64,000 nucleotides of DNA from Bordetella sp. FB-8 (GTDB taxonomy: Bacteria > Pseudomonadota > Gammaproteobacteria > Burkholderiales > Burkholderiaceae_B). How positions within the stretch are numbered: position 1 is the first letter of the stretch; the number at the start of each line of letters is the position of its first letter. The DNA lies in contig NZ_KB907784.1 in assembly GCF_000382185.1 (NCBI RefSeq), positions 1,387,308 through 1,451,307 on the forward strand. Reading direction: 5' to 3'. The position numbers and the translations under genes are program-made. The notes under the pieces were generated by a model that did not search any database, was not told the origin of the DNA, and saw only the letters and a list, made by a program, of their open reading frames with translations. Below, one piece after another: positions 35,729-45,195 of the stretch.

Positions 35729-36931
35729 TCAGGCTTTTTTCGCGGTTTCCAGTGCCTGCGTCAGGTCCGCGATCACGTCGCGCGGGTCTTCCAGGCCGAT
35801 GTGCAGGCGTACCAGCGCCAGGTCCCCTTCGGTCCAGTAGGCGTGCCGCGCCAGTTCGCCCGGCGTCACCAGTTGAACCAGGCTTTCGAATCCGCCCCAG
35901 GAAAAACCGATGCCGAACAGCGTGAGCGATTCCACGAAGCGCCGCGCCTGCGCGGGCGTGAACTTGAGCGAGACCGCCAGCATGCCGTTGGTGCCGCTGC
36001 AGTCGCGCAGCCACAAGGCGTGGCCCGGGTCCTGCGGCCACGCGGGGTTGTAGAGGCGCGAGACTTCGGGCCGCGCGGCCAGGAAGTCGCAGACGGTCAT
36101 GGCGTGCCTGGCATGCTGGTCCATGCGCACGGGCATGGTGCGAACCCCGCGTAGGGCGAGCCAGACATCATCGGCGCTGATCGAGTTGCCGACGGCGTAT
36201 TGCGTGCGGGCGATGCGCTGGAAGATCGCGGAGTCGCGGGCCACTACCGCGCCCAGCATCACGTCGGAATGGCCGGCGATGTACTTGGTGCCTGCGATCA
36301 CCGAGACGTGCGCGCCCAGCTGCAGCGGTCGGTAGATGTAGCCCGAACCCCAGGTATTGTCGGTGGCCAGTACCAGGCCGCGCCGGGCGGCCAGTTCGGC
36401 CAGCGCCGGTATGTCCATCATCTGGAAAAGCAGCGAACCGGGCGTCTCCACATACAGCAGCCGCGTATTGGGCCGGATCAGCTTTTCGATTTCGCCGGGC
36501 GCGGCATCGCTGGGAAAGAGGGTGATCTCCACGCCCATGCGCTTGAGCAAGGCGTTGTTCAATTCATGGACCGGTCCGTACACGCAATCGGCCACCAGCG
36601 CGTGCTCGCCCGCCGACAACAGCCCCAGGAAGAGCATGGCGATGGAGGCCAGGCCCGAGGGCTGCAGGGCGCAGTATTCGCCGTCTTCCAGCTCCTTGAA
36701 GATGTTTTCCAGCGCGATGTGCGTGTCCATGCCGTAGATGCCGTAGCTGGCCGGACGGCCGCCTTCGGCGCGGTGGCGCTGGGCCTGCTCCAGCTTGGCG
36801 ATGTCGCGAAAGCGCACGGTGCTGGCGCGCATCGGCGGCAGGTTGACCGGCGCGACGCCGGTCTCGGGGTTGAAGGGGGCGGCGCCGGCGTGGGCCAGGA
36901 AGGTGGCTATCTGTCTGGAAGAGTCGGACAT
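35729..36931 (-). CDS. metC: Cystathionine beta-lyase / Cys-Met metabolism PLP enzyme
   Basis: A 400-residue PLP enzyme of the Cys/Met metabolism family that would cleave cystathionine to homocysteine, pyruvate and ammonia. The PLP lysine lies in VIAGTKYIAGHSDVMLG; YGIYGMDTH, LQPSGLASIAM and VLATDNTWGSGYIYRPL are the family landmarks, and FGIGFSWGGFESL near the C terminus favours MetC over MetB. It is the last gene of a three-gene minus-strand operon. Confidence 0.9.
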   Translation of the reverse strand: MSDSSRQIATFLAHAGAAPFNPETGVAPVNLPPMRASTVRFRDIAKLEQAQRHRAEGGRPASYGIYGMDTHIALENIFKELEDGEYCALQPSGLASIAMLFLGLLSAGEHALVADCVYGPVHELNNALLKRMGVEITLFPSDAAPGEIEKLIRPNTRLLYVETPGSLLFQMMDIPALAELAARRGLVLATDNTWGSGYIYRPLQLGAHVSVIAGTKYIAGHSDVMLGAVVARDSAIFQRIARTQYAVGNSISADDVWLALRGVRTMPVRMDQHARHAMTVCDFLAARPEVSRLYNPAWPQDPGHALWLRDCSGTNGMLAVSLKFTPAQARRFVESLTLFGIGFSWGGFESLVQLVTPGELARHAYWTEGDLALVRLHIGLEDPRDVIADLTQALETAKKA

Positions 36932-36936
36932 GGCTT

Positions 36937-37629
36937 TTATGCGTCGATCCAGCTCACGGCTTCTGACGTGGGCGCACGACGGGTTCGGTATTGGTTCACG
37001 GGATGGTCGCTGTCTTCGTAGCCGAAGGAAATGCCGCAGACCACAAGTTGATTATCGGCCAGGCCGAGCTCGCGGCGCAGCACGTCCGGGTATTGTGCGA
37101 TTGCGGCTTGAGCGATGCAGGCAACGCCGTTGGCGCGCGCGGCCAGCATGAAGGTGGACACGTAGCCGCCGCAATCGATGGCGCCGTACGCGCCGAGCTC
37201 GGCAGGGCTGGTGACGACGGCCAGGTGCGGCGCATCGAACAGCACGAAATTGCGCGCCGCCTGGCGCTCGTAGGCTTTGTGGTCGCCGCGCGCGATGCCC
37301 AGCGCTTCGTAGAGCTGGTAGCCCGATTCGCGGCGCCGCTCGAGGTAGACGCCTTCGTAGGCGCTGGGGTCGCCGAAGTCGCGTTTGCCCTGCGCGTCCT
37401 GCGCATGACGGGCCGCGAGCGCGGCACGCACGCGCTCCATGCCCGCGCCCGACGCGATGGCCAGCTGCCAGGGCTGGCAGTTGCACCACGAGGCCGTGCG
37501 CTGTGCCAGTTCGAGTATGCGCTCGATGGTTTCGCGCGGCACGGGCTCGGGGCGAAAGGCGCGGCAGCTGTAGCGCTCGCGCAGCCACTTCTCCAGCTGC
37601 GCGTCGCCGCGGTCGGCGGGCGTCTGCAT
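36937..37629 (-). CDS. Nitroreductase-family flavoprotein
   Basis: A 230-residue FMN-dependent NAD(P)H reductase. The N-terminal FMN site is LRERYSCRAFRPEPVPRETIERILELAQRTASWCNCQPWQ, and the C-terminal segment VVCGISFGYEDSDHPVNQYRTRR is typical. It reduces nitroaromatics or quinones in related cases; the natural substrate is unknown. It lies between the MBL and metC genes with gaps of 11 and 5 bp. Confidence 0.9.
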   Translation of the reverse strand: MQTPADRGDAQLEKWLRERYSCRAFRPEPVPRETIERILELAQRTASWCNCQPWQLAIASGAGMERVRAALAARHAQDAQGKRDFGDPSAYEGVYLERRRESGYQLYEALGIARGDHKAYERQAARNFVLFDAPHLAVVTSPAELGAYGAIDCGGYVSTFMLAARANGVACIAQAAIAQYPDVLRRELGLADNQLVVCGISFGYEDSDHPVNQYRTRRAPTSEAVSWIDA

Positions 37630-37640
37630 GATGCGGGGCC

Positions 37641-38702
37641 TCAGGCCGCCGTGAAACGGATGATGCCGTCTTCGCCGAGATGCCGCCGCAGCTTGCCCGC
37701 GTAATAAAGCGCATGCAGGTGCGCAAGCGCCTCGCCCATGGCGAAGGTCAGCTGGTGCAAATCGAGCGCGCGCTTGAACAGCACGGGCACGATATCGGTC
37801 GTCGATTTGGGGCCTTCCTTGCAGGCGGCCTGCACTTCGGCCAGCCGCTCGGCATGGTGGTCCTGCTGCTGCCGGACGCGCTCGTGCAGCCCGGTGAAAG
37901 GCCGGCCGTGCGAGGGCAGCACGAGCGTGTCTTCGGGCAGATCGGCGTAGGCCTCGAGCGATTTCAGGTAGAGCGGCAGCGGGTTGGCGTCGGGCTCGTG
38001 ATCGAACACGCTGATGTTGGTCGATATGCGCGGCAGCACCATGTCGCCCGAGATCAGCAGATTGAGATCGGCGCAGAACAACGATACGTGCTCGGGCGCA
38101 TGCCCGTAGCCGGTGATCACGCGCCAGTCATGCCTGCCGATGTGCACCGTATCGCCGTGCATCAGGCGCGTGAAGCGCGGCGGAACGGAAGGCACCAGGC
38201 CCAGGTAGTAGTTGGAACGCTCGCGAATCTTGGCCTGCGATTCAGGGTCGACCAGGCCGTGGCGGGCGAAATGCGCCACCGCGCCCTCCCCGCCGGCGCC
38301 CGAGCCGCCGGCGCGCGACGACCAGAACGAGGCCGTCATGAAGTCGGTCATGCTGATCCATAAAGGCGCTTGCCAGCGTTGGCACAGCCAGTCGGCCAGC
38401 CCGATATGGTCGGGGTGCATATGGGTGACCAGCACGCGCAGCACCGGCAGGCCGTCAAGCGATGTCTCGAACACGCGCTCCCACAAGGCCTTGGTGTCCT
38501 CGCGCGCCACGCCGCAGTCGACGATGGTCCAGCCTTGGCGGCCATCGATCTCGTCGCGCAGCAGCCAGAGGTTGATATGGTTCAAGGCAAAGGGCAGGGG
38601 CATCTGCACCCAGGCCACGCCGTCGGCGATCGGGCAGGTCAGGCCAGGCTCGGGCTGGACATCGCCCAAGGGGTAGTGCAGCTTCTGTTCGTTGGGGTTC
38701 AT
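37641..38702 (-). CDS. MBL-fold hydrolase (glyoxalase II-like)
   Basis: A 353-residue metallo-beta-lactamase-fold protein with the metal site THMHPDHIGLADWL, a mid-domain GYGHAPEHVSLF His and NLLISGDMVLP Asp, and LPSHGRPFTG. The extra C-terminal helical part (residues ~270-350) resembles MBL hydrolases linked to acyl-CoA or lactonase functions. It is first in an operon with the nitroreductase and metC. The substrate is unknown. Confidence 0.88.
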   Translation of the reverse strand: MNPNEQKLHYPLGDVQPEPGLTCPIADGVAWVQMPLPFALNHINLWLLRDEIDGRQGWTIVDCGVAREDTKALWERVFETSLDGLPVLRVLVTHMHPDHIGLADWLCQRWQAPLWISMTDFMTASFWSSRAGGSGAGGEGAVAHFARHGLVDPESQAKIRERSNYYLGLVPSVPPRFTRLMHGDTVHIGRHDWRVITGYGHAPEHVSLFCADLNLLISGDMVLPRISTNISVFDHEPDANPLPLYLKSLEAYADLPEDTLVLPSHGRPFTGLHERVRQQQDHHAERLAEVQAACKEGPKSTTDIVPVLFKRALDLHQLTFAMGEALAHLHALYYAGKLRRHLGEDGIIRFTAA

Positions 38703-38819
38703 AAGGTGTCTCGCTTTGTCGTTGTTCTTTCAAGCATACGACAAACGCGGATGCCGTTTGGCGTGGGGAGAAGTCGGGGCGCGCCCTGCCGTACTAGACG
38801 GCGGCGGCTACGCGGCGCA

Positions 38820-39153
38820 AGGCAGGCGCTGGCGCGCCAGATCGACGAGAAGGCGCCACCTGTCGTGGGTCCTAGATGGTTCGACCTCGACAATCGCGCA
38901 GCGGTTCGTAAAGCATGGGATGAAGGGCGCCGCTTGCGCGGCTGGGTGGCGAGCACCGACCATTTCTTTTTCGTCGGAAGCGCAGAAGGGCTGCAATCTG
39001 CTCGACTTTGTGCTCGAGCATCCGGATGCCGAAAAGATAGGGGCTCTTTATCGGACTTTGAACATTGCTGGCGCGCCCGCGGTGATTCAAGGCTCGGCGT
39101 TTAAATACACGGCCAAAATCCAGACACCCGAAGGCATTAAGGTGCTTTTCTAG
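38820..39153 (+). pseudogene. Remnant of a VOC/glyoxalase-like gene
   Basis: Two collinear fragments in different frames look like the middle and end of a Glyoxalase_3-like protein: GPRWFDLDNRAAVRKAWDEG then GWVASTD at about 38870-38965, and LEHPDAEKIGALYRTLNIAG then AKIQTPEGIKVLF with a stop at 39153. The N terminus is absent, and a central stretch of roughly 80 residues plus a frameshift separates the fragments. The similarity is judged by eye. It is a different remnant from the one at 2281-2577. Confidence 0.5.
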
Positions 39154-39188
39154 ACAATCTTGCCGAGTGGCACAGATTTCGTTTGACG

Positions 39189-39217
39189 CAAAAAGGCCAG
39201 CCTACAAAAGGCTGGCC
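39189..39217 (-). terminator. Terminator downstream of the thiolase gene
   Basis: On the minus strand GGCCAGCC and GGCTGGCC form an 8-bp stem with a 7-base loop followed by TTTTTG, about 45 bp past the thiolase stop. The orientation and U-tract make it a good Rho-independent terminator. Confidence 0.85.
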
Positions 39218-39260
39218 TGTTGCTTGAGCTCCTAGCGAACCGCGAGCGGCCAGATCGGAA

Positions 39261-40445
39261 TCAGGCGCGCTCGACCGCCAGCGCTACGCCCATGCCGCCG
39301 CCGATGCATAGCGAGGCCAGGCCCTTCTTCGAGCCGCGGCGGTTCATCTCGTGCAGCAAGGTCACAAGGATGCGGCAGCCCGACGCCCCGATCGGATGGC
39401 CGATGGCGATGGCCCCGCCGTTGACGTTGATCTTGCTCGTGTCCCAGTCCATTTCCTTGTTGACGGCGCAGGCCTGCGCGGCAAAGGCCTCGTTGATTTC
39501 CATCAGGTCCAGATCCTGCGCGTTCCATCCGGCCTTCTTCAGGCACAGTTGCGAGGCGGGTACCGGACCCATGCCCATGATGGACGGGTCCAGCCCGGCG
39601 CTGGCGTAGGCGCGGATCACGGCCAGCGGTTGCAGGCCCAGGCTGGCGGCGCGCTTGGCCGACATCACCATCACCGCGGCAGCGCCGTCGTTGATGCCCG
39701 ACGCATTGCCGGCGGTCACCGAGCCGGCCTTGTCGAAGGCGGGACGCAGGCCCGCCAGCACGTCGGCGCTGGTCTTGCGGTTCACGAACTCGTCGACCTC
39801 GAAGACGAGGGGATCGCCCTTTCTTTGCGCGATGCTGAACGGCAGGATCTCATCCTTGAACTTGCCCGCATCCTGGGCCGCTGCGGCCTTCTGCTGGGAG
39901 GCCAGCGCCAGCGCGTCCTGCATCTCGCGGGTGATGCCGTACTTCTTGGCCACGTTTTCGGCCGTGATGCCCATGTGGTACTGGTTGTAGACATCCCACA
40001 GGCCGTCGACGATCATCGAATCGATCATCTTCCAGTCGCCCATGCGCTGGCCGTCGCGCGAACCCAGCAGCACGTGCGGCGCGGCGCTCATGTTTTCCTG
40101 TCCGCCGGCGATGATGATCTCGGCGTCGCCGCATTTGATCGCCTGCGCGGCCAGCATCACGGCCTTCAGGCCCGAGCCGCAGACCTTGTTGATGGTCATG
40201 CCCGGCACGCTTTGCGGCAAGCCGGACTTGATGACGGCCTGACGCGCCGGATTTTGGCCCACGCCGGCCGTCAGCACCTGGCCCAGGATGACTTCGGAAA
40301 TGGCGTCGCCGGCCACCCCCGTCTTGGCCAGCAGGCCTTTCACCACATGCGCGCCCAGTTCCGCCGCCGGCGTTTTGGCGAGCGTGCCGCCGAATTTGCC
40401 AACCGCCGTTCGTTGCGCCGCCACGATCACGATATCGTCGGACAT
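39261..40445 (-). CDS. Acetyl-CoA C-acetyltransferase (PhaA/AtoB-type thiolase)
   Basis: A 394-residue thiolase that condenses two acetyl-CoA to acetoacetyl-CoA or splits it. The active-site cysteine lies in INKVCGSGLKAVMLAAQAI; NEAFAAQA, GGAIAIGHPIGASGCRIL and CIGGGMGVALAVER carry the catalytic His and second Cys. The start at 40445 has an AAGGAGA site; the open frame continues upstream to 40622 without family similarity. It is monocistronic with its own terminator, and is probably used for PHB synthesis or ketone-body metabolism. Confidence 0.95.
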   Translation of the reverse strand: MSDDIVIVAAQRTAVGKFGGTLAKTPAAELGAHVVKGLLAKTGVAGDAISEVILGQVLTAGVGQNPARQAVIKSGLPQSVPGMTINKVCGSGLKAVMLAAQAIKCGDAEIIIAGGQENMSAAPHVLLGSRDGQRMGDWKMIDSMIVDGLWDVYNQYHMGITAENVAKKYGITREMQDALALASQQKAAAAQDAGKFKDEILPFSIAQRKGDPLVFEVDEFVNRKTSADVLAGLRPAFDKAGSVTAGNASGINDGAAAVMVMSAKRAASLGLQPLAVIRAYASAGLDPSIMGMGPVPASQLCLKKAGWNAQDLDLMEINEAFAAQACAVNKEMDWDTSKINVNGGAIAIGHPIGASGCRILVTLLHEMNRRGSKKGLASLCIGGGMGVALAVERA

Positions 40446-40759
40446 GAGATTCTCCTTCATTCTGAGCGGATTGATTTTCTGGTCAATGTACGGTGCGCGC
40501 CGCCAAAAGCCAGCCACAGGCTGGCTAGTCTGGTGACGCCGCCAGTTGCATAGCAACGATACCACCGCGCAAGCCGACACAAACCGTCCGTCCGGTGCGC
40601 GACTCGGCGGTTCGGGCGGCAAGCCGGAGCGATGTCGCTGTTACATGCCATGTCTGCGGTAATCGCCTTGTCCACCCGGAAAAGCCGGCGGATGGATGCA
40701 CAGGCGCGTCAGGCGCGATATCCTCGCCGTCGTCCTCCAAGCCTTAATGAACCCTTGAA
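40446..40759. other. Intergenic region between thiolase and TVP38-family genes
   Basis: A 314-bp divergent gap without a supportable gene. It contains an 8-bp stem AGCCAGCC-ACA-GGCTGGCT at 40508-40526 in the thiolase leader, whose stem sequence closely resembles that of the thiolase terminator at 39195-39217. Confidence 0.45.
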
Positions 40760-41497
40760 ATGCAAGCAGCATCCGGCTCCCGAAACAATGCTCGCAGCAA
40801 GTCGATCATCGCGCGGTGCGGCGCAGGCCGGATCGCGCTGCTGGCGCTGATCGCGGCGCTGGCGATCGGCTTCGTCCAGGCCGATGGCTTGCATTACCTA
40901 TCCATCGATTACCTGAAGGCGCAACAGGCCGCCTTCGCGCATGAACGCGATTTGCATCCCGTGGCGACCTCGCTGGTTTTTTGCGCCGTCTATGTCATCG
41001 TGACGGCACTATCCATTCCCGGAGCGACGGTGCTGACGCTCGCAGCGGGTGCCTTGTTCGGCGCAGTGTGGGGCACCGGCCTGGTCTCGTTCGCGTCCAC
41101 GCTCGGCGCGGCACTGGCTTTCGGCATGTCGCGCTATCTGCTGCGCGTGTTCGTCCACGCCCGCTTCCCGGACCGGGTGCGCGCGATCAATACCGGCATC
41201 GAACGCGAAGGATGGATGTACTTGCTGTCCTTGCGCCTGATTCCGGTCATTCCATCCTGGCTGATCAATTTGCTGATGGGGGTGACCTCCATCAGGCTGT
41301 CGACCTTCTGGTGGGCAAGCCAGATGGGCACGCTGCCGGCCACGGCCCTCTATGTCGGCGTCGGCACCCGACTCGCCAGCGTGACGTCCCTGGGCGATGC
41401 CGTATCTCCGGCCGTTCTGGCCGCCTTGCTCGCGTTGGCGGTGCTGCCTTATGCGGCCAGGAGGGTGCTGGGTCTGCTGCGCCGACGTCGCGGTTAG
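40760..41497 (+). CDS. TVP38/TMEM64-family membrane protein
   Basis: A 245-residue inner-membrane protein of the TVP38/TMEM64 (SNARE-associated, DedA-superfamily) group. The central domain reads PGATVLTLAAGALFGAVWGTGLVSFASTLGAALAF, and LRLIPVIPSWLINLLMGVT is the family's second conserved loop. There are about six hydrophobic segments and an Arg-rich C terminus. It probably acts in lipid movement or membrane homeostasis. It is a single gene; nothing recognisable lies in the following 294 bp. Confidence 0.85.
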   Translation: MQAASGSRNNARSKSIIARCGAGRIALLALIAALAIGFVQADGLHYLSIDYLKAQQAAFAHERDLHPVATSLVFCAVYVIVTALSIPGATVLTLAAGALFGAVWGTGLVSFASTLGAALAFGMSRYLLRVFVHARFPDRVRAINTGIEREGWMYLLSLRLIPVIPSWLINLLMGVTSIRLSTFWWASQMGTLPATALYVGVGTRLASVTSLGDAVSPAVLAALLALAVLPYAARRVLGLLRRRRG

Positions 41498-41791
41498 ACG
41501 ACAGCCCGCCCGGTCACAGCGCGCCTGTTTCCGCGTGCCAGATTTGCGTCAATCCGGCGATGACATGCGCTCGTACGCGAGACCGGACGGAGCCGCCCCG
41601 CTCGGGTGGTTGAGAAATCTACTGATGCGCAGCGTGGAAAAGAATCGCGGCCAGCCGCTGGCAACAATGATCTGGCGCGCTGCGCCATGCCCGGCTACCC
41701 GGACCCTGTCCGGAGGCGCGGGACGGATCGATGCGGATCTTAGGCACCAGGCTCGTTACCATGGCCACGTGGTAGCGATGCCGCGCCGCGC

Positions 41792-42763
41792 CTACCGGCG
41801 CTGATGGGAGCGTTTGTATCGCTGCGCGGCCGCGGCCAGTTCCTTGCTGGACAAGACATAGTCCGAGCAATTCAAGAGCCGGGAGACAGCAAGGTCCAGA
41901 AATGCACGAACTCGCTTGGGCTGGGCTGCTCGGCTGCCGTAGTAGATATGCACTCCGATAGGGTCGCTCCTATGCGGGAGCAGCACGGGAACCAGGCGCG
42001 CGGCCCGGATGTGTTCCGCGATCGAAAAGCTGGCCAGTTGGCCTATCGCTTGTCCCGACAGCACCGCCTGTACCTCCAGCTCGGTGTCATTGGTCGAGAT
42101 CGCCGGAGACATCTGCCGATGTTCGATTTCGCCATTTACGGTGAGGTACCACGGCGTGATCTTGCCGGATGCCGGATGCCGGAAAACGCTGCAGCGGTGC
42201 GCTGACAACTCGTCCAGCGAGGCCGGCACACCGTGCGTGGCCAGATAGGCCGGCGCGGCACACAGGATCAACTGGACTGGGAACAGTCGTCGGCCTATCA
42301 CGCCTTCATCCGGCGAGGTGCCGATCCGAAATCCGATGTCTGCCCGATCCAGCACCCAGTTTCCCAGGCCGTCATCGAGCTGGACGTCGGGTTGGATACC
42401 CGGATGCTTCCGACAGAATTCATCGAGCAGCGGCATCAGAATGGGGGCAAAAGACGACTTGGGGCCCACGATGCGAAGCGGTCCGGCAATCTCGTCCTTG
42501 CCTTCGCGGGCCAGCGCCAGCGCCCGATCCAGCGCCGCCAGGGCCGGTTGCGTGTTCTCGAGGAAATGCTGGCCCTCTTCGGTCAGCGCCAAGCTGCGTG
42601 TTGTGCGATGCAATAAGCGCACGCCAAGGTGCTGCTCCAACTGGGCGATCGTCTGGCTGGCCGCCTGAGGGGTTACGCCCTGCGCCAATGCAGCCTGCCG
42701 GATACTGCCCAGTTCGACAGCCTTGGAGAACGTGGCAATTGCTCTGACGTGATTGAAAGACAT
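41792..42763 (-). CDS. LysR-family transcriptional regulator
   Basis: A 323-residue LysR regulator. The N-terminal HTH is ATFSKAVELGSIRQAALAQGVTPQAASQTIAQLEQHLGVRLLHRTTRSLALTEEG; the C-terminal part is the effector domain. The start at 42763 (MSFNHVRA) is chosen over an in-frame Met at 42889. It is divergent from a broken SDR gene and the alcohol dehydrogenase and probably controls them; the gap holds an AT-rich ATTTCAAATTGAAAGT symmetric site. Confidence 0.92.
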   Translation of the reverse strand: MSFNHVRAIATFSKAVELGSIRQAALAQGVTPQAASQTIAQLEQHLGVRLLHRTTRSLALTEEGQHFLENTQPALAALDRALALAREGKDEIAGPLRIVGPKSSFAPILMPLLDEFCRKHPGIQPDVQLDDGLGNWVLDRADIGFRIGTSPDEGVIGRRLFPVQLILCAAPAYLATHGVPASLDELSAHRCSVFRHPASGKITPWYLTVNGEIEHRQMSPAISTNDTELEVQAVLSGQAIGQLASFSIAEHIRAARLVPVLLPHRSDPIGVHIYYGSRAAQPKRVRAFLDLAVSRLLNCSDYVLSSKELAAAAQRYKRSHQRR

Positions 42764-42899
42764 GGCGGGCCTATGACGGAAATGCCGATCCGAAGTTATT
42801 GCATTATCAATTTCAAATTGAAAGTGATGCAAGCTGAAATGGACTACCGGATTGAGATGGCAGCGCTTAAAGTTGGGTGCAATACACACATCACCCCAT

Positions 42900-43164
42900 G
42901 TCCCCTGAGCCCATTGCGTCCGCTCAGCCTGGGCATTGTCATCACGCCGCTCGCCAACGATGAACTCACCGGATCACGCGGCGCGGGTTGCCGCCGCATG
43001 ATCGAACGGACGCCTGTCGGCCGGGCCGACAGGCGTCCGATGACGTGGGAAATATCGGCGCGCTGCTCGTGGGGCCGGATGCAGGATTCATCACCGGCAG
43101 TGATTTCCTCATGGATGGCGGTGTGACCGCATCCTATTGGTTTGGCGACCTGGCCCCGCAATAA
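42900..43164 (+). pseudogene. 3' remnant of an SDR oxidoreductase gene
   Basis: The C-terminal third of a short-chain dehydrogenase survives in two frames. GIVITPLANDEL...RRMIERTPVGRADRRP (about 42930-43035) is followed after a frameshift by NIGALLVGPDAGFITGSDFL and MDGGVTASYWFGDLAPQ with a stop at 43162-43164. The catalytic YxxxK and the cofactor domain are gone. The remnant sits between a LysR gene and an alcohol dehydrogenase 28 bp downstream, so it was probably their operon partner. Confidence 0.8.
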
Positions 43165-43192
43165 GCCGATCAGACTCAAAGGAGAAACCAGT

Positions 43193-44209
43193 ATGAAAGC
43201 TACAGTTCTTTATGGTGCACGGGATGTTCGCTTCGAAGAGGTCTCCGAGCCGACAATCATCAAGCCGACCGATGCTGTTATCAGGCTGTCGGCCACGTGT
43301 ATCTGCGGTTCGGACTTGTGGCCCTATCGCGGCCTGAACGACGTCAATGAACCGAGAAACATGGGACATGAATATTGCGGCGTCGTGGTCGAAGTGGGCA
43401 GCGCGGTTACCTCGATCAAGCCGGGCCAGTTCGTCGTCGGTTCGTTCTGCTTGTCCGACAACACCTGTCCGCATTGCCGCTTTGGCTTCCAATCTTCCTG
43501 CGAGCAACGCGAATTCATGACCGGAGCGCAGGCGCCGCTGGCACGCGTGCCGTTGGCAGACGGCACGCTCGTGGCATTGGCTGAGCATCCCTGCGATGAC
43601 TTGGTCCCGAGCTTGCTGGCGGCTTCCGACGTGCTCGGCACAGGCTGGTATGCCGCCAACGCGGCACGGGTCGAGCCAGGGTGTACCGCTGTGGTGGTCG
43701 GTGACGGCGCGGTGGGACTGATGGGTGTGCTCTCGGCCAAGCAGATGGGAGCCGGGCGCATCATCGCCATGAGCCGTCACAAGACCCGTCAGGATCTCGC
43801 CCTGGAGTATGGTGCGACCCATATCATCTCCGAACGTGGCGATGCGGGCGTGGCCCGGGTCAAGGAACTGACCCAGGGTATCGGCGCGGACGCGGTGCTC
43901 GAGTGCGTAGGCACGAAGGAGTCCATGCAGCAGGCCCTCAGCATCGCGCGTCCAGGTAGCATGATCGGTTACGTCGGCGTGCCCCATGGCGTCCAGCTCG
44001 AAGGGCAGTCGCTGTTTTTCTCCCAGGTCGGCATGCTCGGCGGTCCTGCTCCGGTGCGCCGCTTCCTGCCCAAGTTGATCGATATGATCCTCGAGCGCAA
44101 GATCAACCCCGGCAAGGTGTTCGATCTGGCCTTGCCGATCGCCGATGTCGCCGAAGGCTATCGGGCGATGGACGAGCGCCGCGCGATCAAGGTGCTGCTG
44201 CGGCCCTGA
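43193..44209 (+). CDS. Zinc-dependent alcohol dehydrogenase
   Basis: A 338-residue medium-chain dehydrogenase. The catalytic-zinc cysteine is in CICGSDLWPYRG and the GHEYCG His follows. A structural-zinc-like loop, CLSDNTCPHCRFGFQSSC, and the nucleotide fold VVGDGAVGLMGVLSAKQMGAGRIIAM are clear. AAAGGAG precedes the ATG. It oxidises an alcohol or reduces an aldehyde or ketone; the substrate is unknown. It follows the SDR remnant and is probably controlled by the divergent LysR. Confidence 0.92.
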   Translation: MKATVLYGARDVRFEEVSEPTIIKPTDAVIRLSATCICGSDLWPYRGLNDVNEPRNMGHEYCGVVVEVGSAVTSIKPGQFVVGSFCLSDNTCPHCRFGFQSSCEQREFMTGAQAPLARVPLADGTLVALAEHPCDDLVPSLLAASDVLGTGWYAANAARVEPGCTAVVVGDGAVGLMGVLSAKQMGAGRIIAMSRHKTRQDLALEYGATHIISERGDAGVARVKELTQGIGADAVLECVGTKESMQQALSIARPGSMIGYVGVPHGVQLEGQSLFFSQVGMLGGPAPVRRFLPKLIDMILERKINPGKVFDLALPIADVAEGYRAMDERRAIKVLLRP

Positions 44210-44328
44210 ACGAAATGAGCGCTTGGGCCGGCATGTCAGACAAGCATAAGCAAGTTGTGGCGGGCTGCCGCTGCTGAGGTACTCGCGCGCAGCTGCGCTT
44301 GGTGCTAACCGGCCCTACCCCCTCCCTG

Positions 44329-45195
44329 TCAATAGGCGATCGACCGTCCTATCACGCTCCCAGCCTCCAGATACTGGTCCGTGATGTCAAAATGATGGCA
44401 GCCCGGCACCACCTGCACGCTGGGCGCCAGGCCGGCCTGGCGCAGGGTATGGGCGTAGCGCGTGGTCATGTCCACCCAATACGGCGGCTCGAGCGCGCCC
44501 ACGAACAGGGCAATGGGGCCGGCCAGGGTGGGAACGCGGGCTTGCAGGTTGTTGCGGGCGGCGATTTCTCTGGTGAGATGCAGGTCTTTGTTCACGCTGG
44601 TGTGCATGGCGGGTTCGGGGTCGAAGACGCCGCTGATCAGGGTGGTGCTGGCTAGGGCCTTGGGAATGCCGGGTACGCCGCTCCAGTCATGGGAAAGCAC
44701 GGCGGCGGCCAGGTGCGCGCCGGCCGAGTGGCCCGAAAGGCTGATGCGCGCGGGATCGCCGCCGTATTGCCGGATGTTCTGGCAGGTCCAGGCGAAGGCG
44801 GCCAGGGCGGAGTCGACCACGCCGTCCAGGGTGGTGCCCGGGCATAGCTCGTAGTTCGCAAGCACGGTGGTAATGCCGCGCGCGCAGAGCGCCTGGGCGA
44901 TGAAGGCGTAGTCGCTTTTGTCCAGTGCGCGCCAATAGCCGCCGTGGATGAACAAGTGCACGGGGGCGGGCGTATTGCCCGGGTTCTTCGGGGTATAGAT
45001 ATCCACGCGGCGCAGCGGGTGATCGCCGTAGGGCAGGTCGCGCCGGCAGACCAGCGCGGCTTGTGCCGCCCGGTTGTGCGGCGCCATGCGGTCAAAGTAG
45101 TCGGTGGCGTTGGGCACGGACGCCCTGGGATTGAATTGGCGCTCGATTTCCTCGGGGGCGAGCGTAGTCCAGTGCGGCAGGCAGGCAGATGGCAT
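44329..45195 (-). CDS. Alpha/beta hydrolase, kynurenine-formamidase-like
   Basis: A 288-residue esterase of the HSL/arylformamidase-like group: the oxyanion-hole motif HLFIHGGYWRALDKSDYAF, nucleophile Ser in LSGHSAGAHLAAAVL, and C-terminal His in VVPGCHHFDITDQYLE. HGGYW is characteristic of formamidase-type hydrolases. The start at 45195 (MPSACLPHW) is chosen; the frame extends upstream to 45438 without family similarity. It is a single gene; no other tryptophan-pathway gene is near. Confidence 0.85.
   Translation of the reverse strand: MPSACLPHWTTLAPEEIERQFNPRASVPNATDYFDRMAPHNRAAQAALVCRRDLPYGDHPLRRVDIYTPKNPGNTPAPVHLFIHGGYWRALDKSDYAFIAQALCARGITTVLANYELCPGTTLDGVVDSALAAFAWTCQNIRQYGGDPARISLSGHSAGAHLAAAVLSHDWSGVPGIPKALASTTLISGVFDPEPAMHTSVNKDLHLTREIAARNNLQARVPTLAGPIALFVGALEPPYWVDMTTRYAHTLRQAGLAPSVQVVPGCHHFDITDQYLEAGSVIGRSIAY

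Noticed and set aside
41498..41791. Possible gene between the TVP38-family gene and the LysR gene
   Set aside because: Open frames here are short, overlap each other on both strands and show no domain; treated as intergenic.
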